Of a stretch of 64,000 nt of DNA, positions 33,249 through 43,689 are shown one piece after another. The stretch comes from Gibbula magus (Eukaryota > Mollusca > Gastropoda > Trochida > Trochidae): NCBI GenBank assembly GCA_936450465.1, contig OW388293.1, positions 44,990,482-45,054,481 of the forward strand. Reading direction: 5' to 3'. The notes below the pieces were generated by a model, which was not told the DNA's origin, ran no database searches, and was given only the letters and a program-made list of their open reading frames with translations. The stretch's first letter is position 1. Each line of letters starts with the position of its first letter. Position numbers and translations under genes: made by a program.

Positions 33249-35052
33249 TCAAGGCATGTTGCCAAACCCTTTACCACTGTTCTGGGTCATCTCAAAACTT
33301 TTGGATGACTGAGGCACGCAGTCTCTACAAACGTAACAGAAAGACAGATTAGGATTTTCGTAATATTAAACAATAATTCATTCAGCTCATTAAATTCATT
33401 TTAATTCACCTCCTTCAACTGAACTTAAATGTATGTAAAGCAAAGTCACATATACCTAGACCTCGAATATCTGGAAAGCCGCAAACGTCACAATTTTTAA
33501 AAGAATATTTGTTTTAAAATTGTACCTACTTATGCAGAGTTTTTTTGCAGACCCATTGTTTGCGAACACACACGATGTTGTTTTAAAAAGGAACTCCTTT
33601 CATAACCGCATGATCAAAAGGGGTAATAATCCGTAATATCGTGCACTTATAGATAAATTATTGAGTTTGGGTTAACTTTAGCTGAGGTTCCGTTGTGAAA
33701 GGAGTCATTATAGTCTTACATCTTGTCTCAGGGTAAAACGTATCCGCGAAGCGTCACTTATTCATACCCTGGGAACACGGTAAATAAACGACCACTGACC
33801 GCGCTTAAAAGAAGGTCGGCAATACCAAGATGGATCACCAATTCCCGAAAAGATTCATCAGAAGTTCACCGCACCTACTTTGATGAATGCAAATATCATT
33901 TCAGGAAAATATGTGCATTATCTGCTGTAATAAAATCAACCAGATAGCTAAGTTTCAGTCGGATATATGATAACCATTCTCGAGCGTATGCATAGTGTAT
34001 AAATAAGTGACGCTTCGCGGATACGTTTTAACCTGAGACAGTAGGTTAGTCTTAGTACGAGAGCATTTCTAATTATCTTACTGGTAGGGCGGAGGGGCAG
34101 GAGAAGCTTGATTCATATCAGGGTTGAATGCAGGTGCGGAAGGTGCTGTGGCTTGGTACCCAGTAGGTCCAGGATACCCGGCTGTTGCAGGGTACCCAGT
34201 AGGTCCAGGATACCCGGTTGGTGCAGGGTACCCGGAAGGTTGAGGTTGCCCGGTTGGTGCAGGGTACCCGGTAGGTTGAGGTTGCCCGGTTGGTGCAGGG
34301 TACCCGGTAGGTTGAGGTTGCCCGGTTGGTGCAGGGTACCCGGTAGGTTGAGTTTGCCCGGCTGGTGCAGGGTACCCGGTAGGTTGAGGATAGCCAGCTG
34401 TTGCTGGGTACCCTGTTTGAGGATACCCACCTGCTGTTGCTGGGTAGGTTGTGGTTTGTGGGAATCCTCCAACTGCTGTTGGGTAGGTGGTTGTTTGTGG
34501 TTGGCCAGCAGTTGCTGGATACGTGGTTGTTGTTTGAGGGTATTGCGTTGTCAATGTTTGCCCAACATATCTGGGTCCACCAAAGACTGTCCCTCCATTC
34601 CGCATGCGACGTCGATAGATACATATACAAATGATTGCAACTAATACCACAAACACCACCACCATGACTATAGGGACTACGACGGAAGTAATCCTAATCC
34701 TTTCCTGGGTTTCCTCGAAATCTGGTGAGAGAATCAAACAAATGACCACAGCAAATTGACAGTTTTGAAGTACAACTTGAAAAAATATACATATATTCAA
34801 TTAATTTGTTTTTTGTTTACAATTTTGTAAGTTTTAAATTTAATTACATTTAAACTTGAGTTGGATTTGTTATTTTTAATAACCACTTTCAAAATAACAA
34901 CCATTTTTAAAACTCTTGATTAAATCGTGACAACATATCGGCAATAGTAACAGAAATAAAATGTTACCTTTATGAAAATCGTCGAAGGTGTCGCGGCGAT
35001 GACGACTGAAGGATAGCCCGTCAAAAAACGTCTTTACTTCGCCTAGTCCCAT
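33249..35052 (-). CDS. Small Pro/Tyr-rich transmembrane protein, tandem family member A
   Basis: Exons 35052-34968, 34721-34082 and 33324-33249, phases 1 then 2, about 266 aa. The N-terminus ([20 protein letters not shown]) has no signal peptide and spaces Phe at roughly heptad intervals into the next exon (DFEETQERI). A TM helix follows ([20 protein letters not shown]) with CICIYRRRM at the inner face. The tail carries about seven 12-residue [12 protein letters not shown] repeats and ends PAPPPYQ, a PPxY motif able to bind WW domains. The last exon adds [19 protein letters not shown] and stops at TGA, 33251-33249. If the last intron is retained, TAA inside the donor (CAG TAA) ends the protein at PPPYQ. 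Members B (40 kb) and C (44 kb) share this layout. No named family is recognised. Confidence 0.75.
33724..34040. mobile_element. MITE with ~40-bp terminal inverted repeats (317 bp)
   Basis: The left end TGTCTCAGGGTAAAACGTAT, continuing CCGCGAAGCGTCACTTATT, is matched by the complement of 34000-34040 with one or two mismatches. It sits in the last intron of member A, 40 bases from the transmembrane exon. No coding frame belongs to it; the 74-codon frame at 33723-33947 starts inside the left repeat and looks accidental. Confidence 0.88.
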
Positions 35053-35603
35053 CTTTCTCTTCTATTGTCCTTTCTGGGATGAAGACGATTAATTCAGTAC
35101 AAAGTTACTTACTGCTGTACTTGTCACGCTTAGGAATAAGGCATTAGCAAGCTTTAGAAAGCTGCAAGCTACAAGGTGCAGAATACAAAATTCATATGTA
35201 ATTGTCTCTTGCTCATAGTAAAACGTGAAGAAACTTAAATACTACTAAATAGTGAGGCGACAGAATAGCCTGTAATTTTCAGATACATGTATGAACTACA
35301 TGCATACATGACAGAATGTGAATATCACATCAATCATTTGAAAAATAAAATCTATATCACTAAATGAGGGAACTATTTACGTAGAAATTGACGACGAAAG
35401 GGTGATTAAACCAAGAATGAAGAGATCAGTATATTACCAATCCTTATAAAGTTATTATAACGTGTTGTTTGAAAAAATATCAGATAAACTTTATCCAGTT
35501 TTTAATCATTCGGTCGATAATTAGACAAAATATTAACAGTACACACAACTCATTTCCCGACGTAAATAGTTCAACATAGTTGTATATACATTAAATTAAC
35601 TTG

Positions 35604-35895
35604 AGTGAGTGAGTGAGTGAGTTTGGGTTTAACGCCGCTTTCAAGAGTATTTCACTTATATCGCGGCTGCTAGTATTATGGCAGGGAGAAAGCCCGCAAC
35701 GCCATGTGGCTATGCTTTGCGGTGAAACCTGCGAGCAACGGCTGGAACTAGCGAACCATGGGTGGTACTGCACTGAAATTCAGTGTAGCATTGCACCCAA
35801 ACCTGACTGCGTGTAGAACAGTTCTCTACTGCAGACAAAGTTGCCGTACCCCTGGCGGGATTCGAACCCCGTACCTCTTGATCCGAAGCCGAACA
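35604..35895 (-). mobile_element. tRNA-derived SINE, (GTGA)n/TTTAACGCCGC family, copy 1
   Basis: Starts with GTGAGTGAGTGAGTGAG and TTTAACGCCGCTTTCAAG, continues through GGCAGGGAGAAAGCCCGC, and ends near GGCGGGATTCGAACCCCG, the complement of a B box. The Pol III head is therefore on the right (minus strand) and the GTGA run is its tail. The best preserved of the copies here, with 42293, 46567 and 47040. Confidence 0.88.
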
Positions 35896-35984
35896 AATTA
35901 ACTTGATACATGTTTTGAATAACATAATGATATACATATAATTCATCGTAGTTCATGTTCTCTGATCGACTTTTAAAACTATAT

Positions 35985-36150
35985 AAAGGTATGAACAGGA
36001 AGCTTTTCTGGATACAATCCACCTGATGAAGGAGAATTTACTCCGAAACGTCGTGTATTACTATTTTCACATTTAAGAAGTTTTTTTATCCAGTAAATAT
36101 CCCTGTTCTTATGTATTCCACTTCTAAATGCCCTCAAAGACCTACATAAA
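35985..36150 (+). mobile_element. Repeat with hammerhead core (copy 3)
   Basis: CTGATGA (36023-36029), a clean stem II (GGAG, loop AATTTA, CTCC), GAAA (36045-36048), CGTC and GTGTATT. Bases before CTGATGA (AATCCAC) pair with GTGTATT at six of seven positions as stem I. The downstream text (TTAAGAAGTT and CCCTGTTCTTATGTATTCCA) matches the copy at 32585. It lies upstream of member A. Confidence 0.55.
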
Positions 36151-39100
36151 GGTAATACAGAAATGACAAGAAAACTCTGTTATACATTTAACAACATTAT
36201 AATACACTTGTACTATCACCATTACCTGTTGAGTTCGCCGCGAAAACAAGTGTCACAATGTTGTTATTGAACAATTCCTCACATCCGGAAATACTTTTCA
36301 GAATCTAAGGGAGGTAAGCCATGTAAGTCACACGTCTACCACCGCTAAAGTAAGCTTCACGTCCAAGCAGTAACGCGGTGCTTGTTAAATTTAAAGATAC
36401 TGTTGTTCCGTTCGTTCAGATAATATAACCTCTGAGGCATGTGTGCACTGAAGATGTCGCTCTAAGGAAGACGATTGGAAAGTAGAAATATAGGACTCGT
36501 CTCTTTATACATTTTGTAAGTTCAAACTCATGAACGGTAGATGCTAACTAGTCATACTTCCTCAACCAACATCATCATGTGATTAGTTTGGCAATGTCAG
36601 AGATGTATATTTCCTATCGCATATTTACTTTGTGACTAACCTATAGATGATAGATAACACGGAAATCACATTAGTTTTCAGCAATGTATAACCCTGAAAG
36701 TATTCGTATCACCCAATAGATATTTCTTCTAAAATTTCACCAAGTTCAAGATTATTGCAATTATAATATAGAATGCCAAACTGATTTAAATGACATGTTT
36801 AAGTTATATGTTTGAAGTTTCATGCTAAGCCACAGGCAAAAGGGTTGCGCAACAGATATTAAATATAAATTGATTAGTCCATCATGTATATAATTATCTC
36901 TTTTGCGAAACCAATTTGCGCTTTAAATAGACCTATGGCTCAACTGATAAATATTTACAATGGCGAACTGAATTCAACCTCTTTATTTGCTTGTTTAAGA
37001 GGGCAGTGACATTGGCCAATGGCTTTAGATGTAGAATAACGAAATGAAATAGGTCTTTGAATGCATTTAGAAGTGGCATATATCAGTAATATTTTCTGAA
37101 TAAAAACATCTTTAATTTCGAAATATATACACTTGAATATACACGCTTTGCCCTGAAAAAGTGCAAGTAACAACAAACACTATCCATGAGAAGAAATATT
37201 TATATCATTGTTATGTGCATTATACATTCATATAGAGAAGACAATTTAAAAAGTCAAAATATGCCCTCAGGCGCATTTTAACTTAGATCTACATGGCTTG
37301 TATATTAAAATAAATGTCAAATAAAATTAACAACAAAATTTAATTCATTAACAGTTTTTAAAACCCAAATAAGCATAGTGGATAAGTAGAAATTGATTGT
37401 TTCAAGAAAAGCTTTTATTTTTCCACTTCAGGATTTTAAAATACATAATAAACATATATGCAAAATATGAATCGTAAACCTTAAACTCCCTGAGGATATA
37501 ATAGAAACACGTAGAAGAAAATCAGTGTTATATATTTGTACATATATTCATTTTCATATTTTTGTACAAATATTCAATTTTTATTCGAAGTTACCGTTTC
37601 ATTTGATTGTTCTTACGAAACGTAATATAGAGATAAACGTAATATATCACAAAATTATGCTTCAAATATTTTGAATAAAAGCTGTAGTCTGACTCATTAC
37701 TATAACATACCTACATCATGGTCATTTCCATTATAGATTCATTGATCTGACAACTGGTATAGGTATGTCCTCCTGTTTATGGTTCCTCTTTTATTTCATT
37801 GATTTGTATGCATCCAGCTTTTTCATTCATGTAATGCAGGAGCGTTCAAATAAATCTATGCAGCGTATGAATAATGTAAATCGCACAATCGTGGCAACGA
37901 TAATGTTTCACTTTGTGTCATAGCTTTGAAAGCAGGAACACATAATTCAACATTATATACATGTAGATGGATTATGTAGGTAAAGGATTGAGCAAAGTTT
38001 GAATAATACAAAGTCATTGTTATTAACCTATAAACATACGTGATTGTGACACGCTGCTATGCACAAAATATATCTTCTGTAAACATGCACTGTGTTGCTT
38101 AGCAACATAAGAAATTAATGTACATGTATAGTAACTGAGTGGTGGACTGAGAATTATGAAGCGTTCATATAATCTTCTAATCAACCTTATAGTAATTGCA
38201 CACACACATCACCTGTATCAGCACGGGTTCGTTTGATAAAGAAAATAGTGTCACAGGTTTAAATATTTATTGAAAGGGTTGAAACAAGTTTATAGGCAAA
38301 TTTAGGAGAATTATTTCCGCAAGACAAGATTTACATATCAAGAATGAGAGTAAGCGTTCTCTTATTATCTCTATATATGTTAAGGCTTACTAACGTGCTA
38401 CAGCGCCTTTAAGGGCTGGTCTCCCTGTACATGTCTACACACAATATGAGTCGGATTTCACTATATATAAGTGAAGTTACACATTCCTATCCATAACACT
38501 ATAGGCGTTGTTGATTTTACATTTAGAATTTATCTTCTCAACAAAAAGAGCATTGAAGCTCTGGTCATTTGGAGTAACACACTATTCAATAACAATAAAT
38601 TCATTAAAATATACAAGTTGCTGAGCGTCATAAATAAATAAATCTTCATTCGAACACAGACTTATAACAAGCTGTAATAAGAAAATACAATTGTGCATTT
38701 TCTGAGAGACGAAATAAATGCTTATAACAGGTAACTGTTCTAAAAGCATGTTAAATATTGATCCACATAGCGCATACCAAAATACCTATAACGTGTATTC
38801 AAGTCTCGTGGTGTGAAGGAACGTGAGGTAAATACAACGTGATAGTGAGATCAGAGAAGGAACGTTCGACCTGATCATTTGTAACTTTCATCTGTCAACA
38901 TGACACAAAATATGACATATTTATACCGTAACGCTTTGAAAGAACCTGGTAAACTTCATCATCGCCATCTCAGGTGTCAATATCAAGAATTATAGTGTTC
39001 ATGCATAAACGAACCAGGAAACAATTCACAGACAATCATTCCACACCTGTAGAATACCCTTCTCACAACAATTTCAAACCCATTCTAACTTCATAGTAAT

Positions 39101-39760
39101 TAAGAAAATCGTAATTTCTACATTTAAGTAGGTGTGAAGGTGTCATACTCAAACCAATGAGGGTTGCATGCTCTAATTGTAGATCACATTTCCTCCACAA
39201 ATAGTCATTTGCCAGTTTGACAATGCATAGTTTATAGGTTAATAGTAACCTTTCTCTGCCAATTGACATACATCCGACTAACGATTATAACATTTTGTCA
39301 ACAGAAAGAAACACTATCATTGGGTCATGGCAAGGATCAAAGTTTCTGCAGCAGCATGACAATGCTTACATATTGCTCATTCAGAAATCCGAACATGAAC
39401 AGATCAAACACATGTATGTCAAAAGGAACGTTTCCATTATCAATTAACATCCTTCTCCACCAGGGTATTTGTATCTGAAAGACTTAACCAATGGTCTTTT
39501 GGCTTTTACATCGCTATCTAAAAAGGCCAATGAAATTAATTTAAATCGAAGAAAATGGGTGTGCCCGGATGAGAAGACTGATGAGCGACCAAGCAATTCC
39601 AAATCTTGAAAAAAATTATGCTACATATAGATGTAAGTAACCAGTAAGAAGTGATGGAAGGCAAAGGTTGTGAGTACACTCAGAGGACTGGAGTAGATAC
39701 AGGCACGCTGATTGAGCAGGCTAGTCAACTATCAACAACATGACGTGACAGGTTGTAAAT
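36151..39760. other. Intergenic DNA between tandem members A and B
   Basis: About 3.6 kb, AT-rich, no gene recognised. A GTAATGG donor after an open stretch at about 36300-36236 could be a non-coding 5' exon of member A but has no usable ATG. A MITE end (ACGTGCTACAGCGCC) is at 38393-38412. The rest shows no strong structure. Confidence 0.45.
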
Positions 39761-40794
39761 TTAAAAAGCATCCCCTCCACACGAGGAACTTCCCATTCCA
39801 CCGCCAGTGTTGCTGGAACCTCCGAAATCTCCACCTCCACAGGTGTTGCTTGAACTACTGAATCCTCCACCCCCTCCTGTGTTGAAGGAACTACCGAAGT
39901 CAGCGCCCCCGCCTGTGTTGAAGGAACTCCCCATGTTGTCGAAGCCCATGCCAGTGCTGCCGTGGCTCATGCCGTACCCCTTGGAGGAGAAATCGTGATG
40001 CGTGGTGCCAACACAATCTCTGGAATATGAAGGCCGCAAATAATTAGAGATGTAAAATAGTACGCCGGTTGATAATTTGTATATGCTGAAATTTTAATGT
40101 AAATATATGTTTATTCAATACCTTTTTTGTATGAAAATATTACACATGGAGTAGATTTTCGATACAGAAAAATATATTTATAAACGTCAAAGTACAAATA
40201 TATCATGCAAAATTGAAAAATAAAAAATAAAATAAAATAGAATGCTTATCATTTTGCACAACGCAAATATGGCATGGTCATTTTGGTGAGTAACAAAACT
40301 GAATAAATTTTAAAAACCATTTATCAGACTAAGACTAAGACTCTGAAAAAATATTGAAAAGGAGCCCCTGTTTACTGAAAATTACATTTCTTACAGTGTC
40401 CCTTTTCAATATTTGATAAAATGGTTATTATTTCAGAATAAATAGTTTTCAGAGTCTTGGTGTTAGACCACATTTACAGAAACCCTACATACCCATATGC
40501 CGGCGGTGGAGCGCTATAGCCAGAGAAGCCTATGCCATGGTTGACATGCAGTTGACTTGGGTACCCGGTGGCATGTGGATACCCAGCTGTATGTGGGGAC
40601 CCGGCAGTATTTATAAACCCAGATTGGTTAGGGTATGTAGCGGCCATTGTGTTGGTGGTGTAGGTTGGTGCGAAACAGGGCCTCTGGTTGTTCATCAGCA
40701 TCCGGCGTTTATACACGCACACACAGAACATCACGATCATCGTTACAAACACGAAGACCATCACTACCGGGATGATGATGGAAAAACTCTCCAT
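39761..40794 (-). CDS. Small transmembrane protein with Gly/Ser-rich tail, tandem family member B
   Basis: Model: 40794-40493 joined to 40019-39761, about 186 aa. The first exon starts MESFSIIIPVVMVFVFVTMI, a TM helix, then CVCVYKRRM, as in member A. The tail has YPNQSGF, TAGYPHATGYP and SAPPPAYG. A GTATGT donor at 40492 in phase 2 joins an exon reading DCVGTTHHDFSSKGYGMSHG and then FNTGGG-type repeats to GDAF. Without splicing, the frame ends GYVGFL. Upstream, a TTTTTTTCAG acceptor opens a frame (DFKTLSLIEENIQ) parallel to A's DFEETQERI but one base out of register with the TM frame. Either translation starts at the internal ATG (good context, AAAATGG) or the exon carries a frameshift. Confidence 0.68.
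40322..40470. repeat. Intronic inverted repeat in member B
   Basis: CTAAGACTCTGAAAA and AATATTGAAAAGG on the left pair with CCTTTTCAATATT and TTTTCAGAGTCTTGG on the right. It could fold in the pre-mRNA just downstream of the phase-2 donor at 40492. Confidence 0.7.
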
Positions 40795-40859
40795 TTTGGA
40801 TATTTTCTTCAATTAATGACAGGGTTTTAAAATCTGAAAAAAATAAAGTTATTATTTGT

Positions 40860-42292
40860 GTTTATATTGTCATTATTGGACGAGATGGCGATATCAGAGG
40901 ACACAAGTTTATAGACATATATATAGAAATAATGTAGTTAAAGAATTGTAAGCCGTGAAAACGTGATGAAGAGCATTCATGTGACTATAGAATTGTCCTT
41001 CTTTAATGTTTTGACATTTAGAATATTCTAAAATCTGGTATACGTTGTCATGTGAGAAACATTGTGAATTTGTCCATTAACTAATTCAGGTACTACTATA
41101 TATAAGAGCAGTAAGATCCGTCAAATCGGAAGTAAAATCATAGATATGCCATTTATAATATCGTCTCTTCAAGATGTACATTAATTTCTTAAACCTATTC
41201 AATTTTTATTTTTAATAGGTTACATTATCACGTAAAGGTACTATACTTAACACAATTCGAATATTAAAATACTCAGAACTTCTGATTAATGAAAAACATT
41301 ACCCATCTCTATCAAAATCTTACAAGAATAAAGGTCGAGCGTCAAACGTGCGTGAATGACGAGGCGACTTGGTGACACACTTGTTCAACAGACCGTGTCA
41401 CGTTTGTTATCAGCCCAGGTCAACAACTGTAAATGAACAACACATTTACGTGAAATAAACCAATATATCACCTTACCAGTATTAACAGGAAGAAATGCCG
41501 GGCTTCCTACAAGAAGATACCATTGTCTGTCAACCTGCTCCCACTAATAACCTATCTGTGCCGCTTTTGTAAATGTAAATGTAGTTAGATTTCCACCCAG
41601 CCTTGTTTGTTGCTTATGAACAACAGCAAAGGGAGGTAATTCATCATGTCTCCCCATAGGCTACAGTATCACCTCATGCTATACAATGCATTCAAAACGG
41701 GTATTACATGTCGGTATATTTAAAAATGCATGCCTTATCTGTATATTAAAAAATTATTTCAAAGAGTTTCCACAATATGTTTGCATTCTACAAAACGTCA
41801 CTTGTTGAGGAAAGGACACTTTGTCTTAATGAATATAATGATTGATTTTCCTGGAGTCAAATTAGGATCTGACTATGTGTGTCGTGGTATGTATCTGTGG
41901 GTGTGGTCACTTTCCAAATGATGATTCAATACGCGGTGAACGAAATAGGGCATTATTGACTGGTGGAATCCATATTGGTGCGACATGAAAATGCAATATC
42001 CTAATGAGTGTTGTCAATATATGTCGCTTCCAAGACGCCAAATACGAAGTTGAAATAAGGTTGTTAAGGTATTCATAAGACGTCCCATTATCAGGTGAAT
42101 ATGTATACAATGAATAGAGAGCCAGATTAACTTTAAGAAAATGTAACTTTCATTAAAATCTTAATGGCTTAATTGATGTTATCAATATGTCGCATTAATC
42201 GTAATTATTATGATATAATTCGGTGTGACCTATGTTCAGCCAATTATAGTTTTAGCCTTGACAGCATTATCTTTCCACAAAGGTTACTCCCA
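40860..42292. other. Upstream region of member B
   Basis: Non-coding. A possible first exon ends ATGG/GTAATG near 41318-41310 (minus strand). Joining it to the acceptor at 40834 gives a short frame that misses the TM frame, so it is more likely a 5' UTR exon or unrelated. Nothing else recognised. Confidence 0.35.
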
Positions 42293-42505
42293 TGTGAGGT
42301 GAAGTGAGGTGAGGTGAGTTGGGCTTTAACGCCGCTTTCAAGAGTATTTCACTTTTATCACGGCTGTAAGTATTATGGCAGGGAGAAAGCCCGCAACACC
42401 ATGTTGCTATGCATTGCGATGAAACCTGCGAACCTTACTGCGTGTAGAACAGTTTCTTCTCCAGTAAAAGTTGCCATGCCCCTGGCGGAATTCGAACCCC
42501 CTGAA
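42293..42505 (-). mobile_element. tRNA-derived SINE, (GTGA)n/TTTAACGCCGC family, copy 2
   Basis: GTGAGGTGAAGTGAGGTGAG, then CTTTAACGCCGCTTTCAAG, ending at GGCGGAATTCGAACCCC. The middle is shorter than copy 1: the segment after GAAACCTGCGAAC is deleted. Confidence 0.82.
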
Positions 42506-43064
42506 ACGAATGTGATGTTCTATCGTTATGATAGCAATCTGACGGGAGGAAGAGACAGTCGCCATCGGTGCCGACGTCCATTCTTCAAACTAAATTGAAA
42601 CCCCACGACGAAATATCATTCATCATGAATGAACGCTTATGTCACTGTTAATATTTTCGCCAAGTGGTGTGATGGTGTCATTGAACTGAATATTACTAGG
42701 TACATTTTTAATGTAAGGAATAGTCCCAAACCTCAAAATCGTACATTACACTATTCATTAATTGAGTCATTAAAAACAGATATCGCCATATAGTATTTTA
42801 TTAATAGTCCCATATGACACTAACTGTAAACATCCAGGATGTAATGATGATAATGATAAACACATATGGATAATACTTATTTATTCTCAATATGCGACAT
42901 TAAGAGAGATAATAAAGGGACGTTCAGTGTTTTTCATAATATTTTATTTGCTTTTATGCACACCATGTGTGTTTAATTCTGTCAAAATAATATCGCACGC
43001 ATTATGTCAATCCCCAAAAGCCAAATATATGACAATTACTTGTGTACAGTAAAAGTGGAGCAAC
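42506..43064. other. Intergenic DNA, nothing recognised
   Basis: AT-rich, no coding or repeat signal identified. Confidence 0.4.
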
Positions 43065-43330
43065 AACATTCTACGTGTGCAGAAACTGAAACATCCAGTT
43101 TATGTGCACAGAAGTTATATGACCTATTAACACTACAACAAATTGTGTTGCCTGTAGTAGATACGTTTCCAAAATTACGTTTGAGTAACTGATAGAGATT
43201 GTCCGGTTTTCGATCAGAGATCACCACTTTTACTCTATCTTTAACGACTAGCATCAAAATAGTAATTTCCAACAACCAATACTTTTCGATATAATCACAC
43301 CTTTTATAACGTGTTTCATATTTGACTCCA
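43065..43330. repeat. Dispersed repeat, second copy of 12920-13240
   Basis: Shares GTGCACAGAAGTTATATGACC-like text, CCAAAATTACGTT and TTGTCCGGTTTTCGATCAGA in the same order and orientation as 12920-13240. No end structure was identified, so the class is unknown. Confidence 0.65.
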
Positions 43331-43689
43331 ACAATATACTACAATCCCTTTAAAAAGTTCTAATCAATACATTTTTCGTCATTTCTAAAATTCCCCTCAA
43401 AGAAGTCAATCTGGCAAGATGATAATAGCTTGACCACAACTACGAAAATATACCACCATCAGACCGGATTGATGTCGACACATCCTCTGCAGACTACACA
43501 AATATAAACATTTCAGTATGCACAATTCTCTTGCACCTTTACAATGTGAAGATGACAACAGTCGTATGTCTATATGTGTTATACTATTCTCAATGTTGCA
43601 CTCTTAGCCAATATCAGTTTTTTCCAAAAAAACACGCAAAGTATCGTTCGTCTGTATATTTTGCTTTATTAATCATTGCCACAAGAACA

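Noticed and set aside
34108..34644. Arg/Gly/Cys-rich plus-strand frame and other frames over the Pro/Tyr exon
   Set aside because: Antisense or alternative-frame shadows of the [15 protein letters not shown] repeat, which has the TM helix and splice sites.
36230..36310. Upstream coding exon of member A ending before a GTAATGG donor
   Set aside because: The open stretch has no ATG and a stop shortly upstream; kept only as a possible 5' UTR exon.
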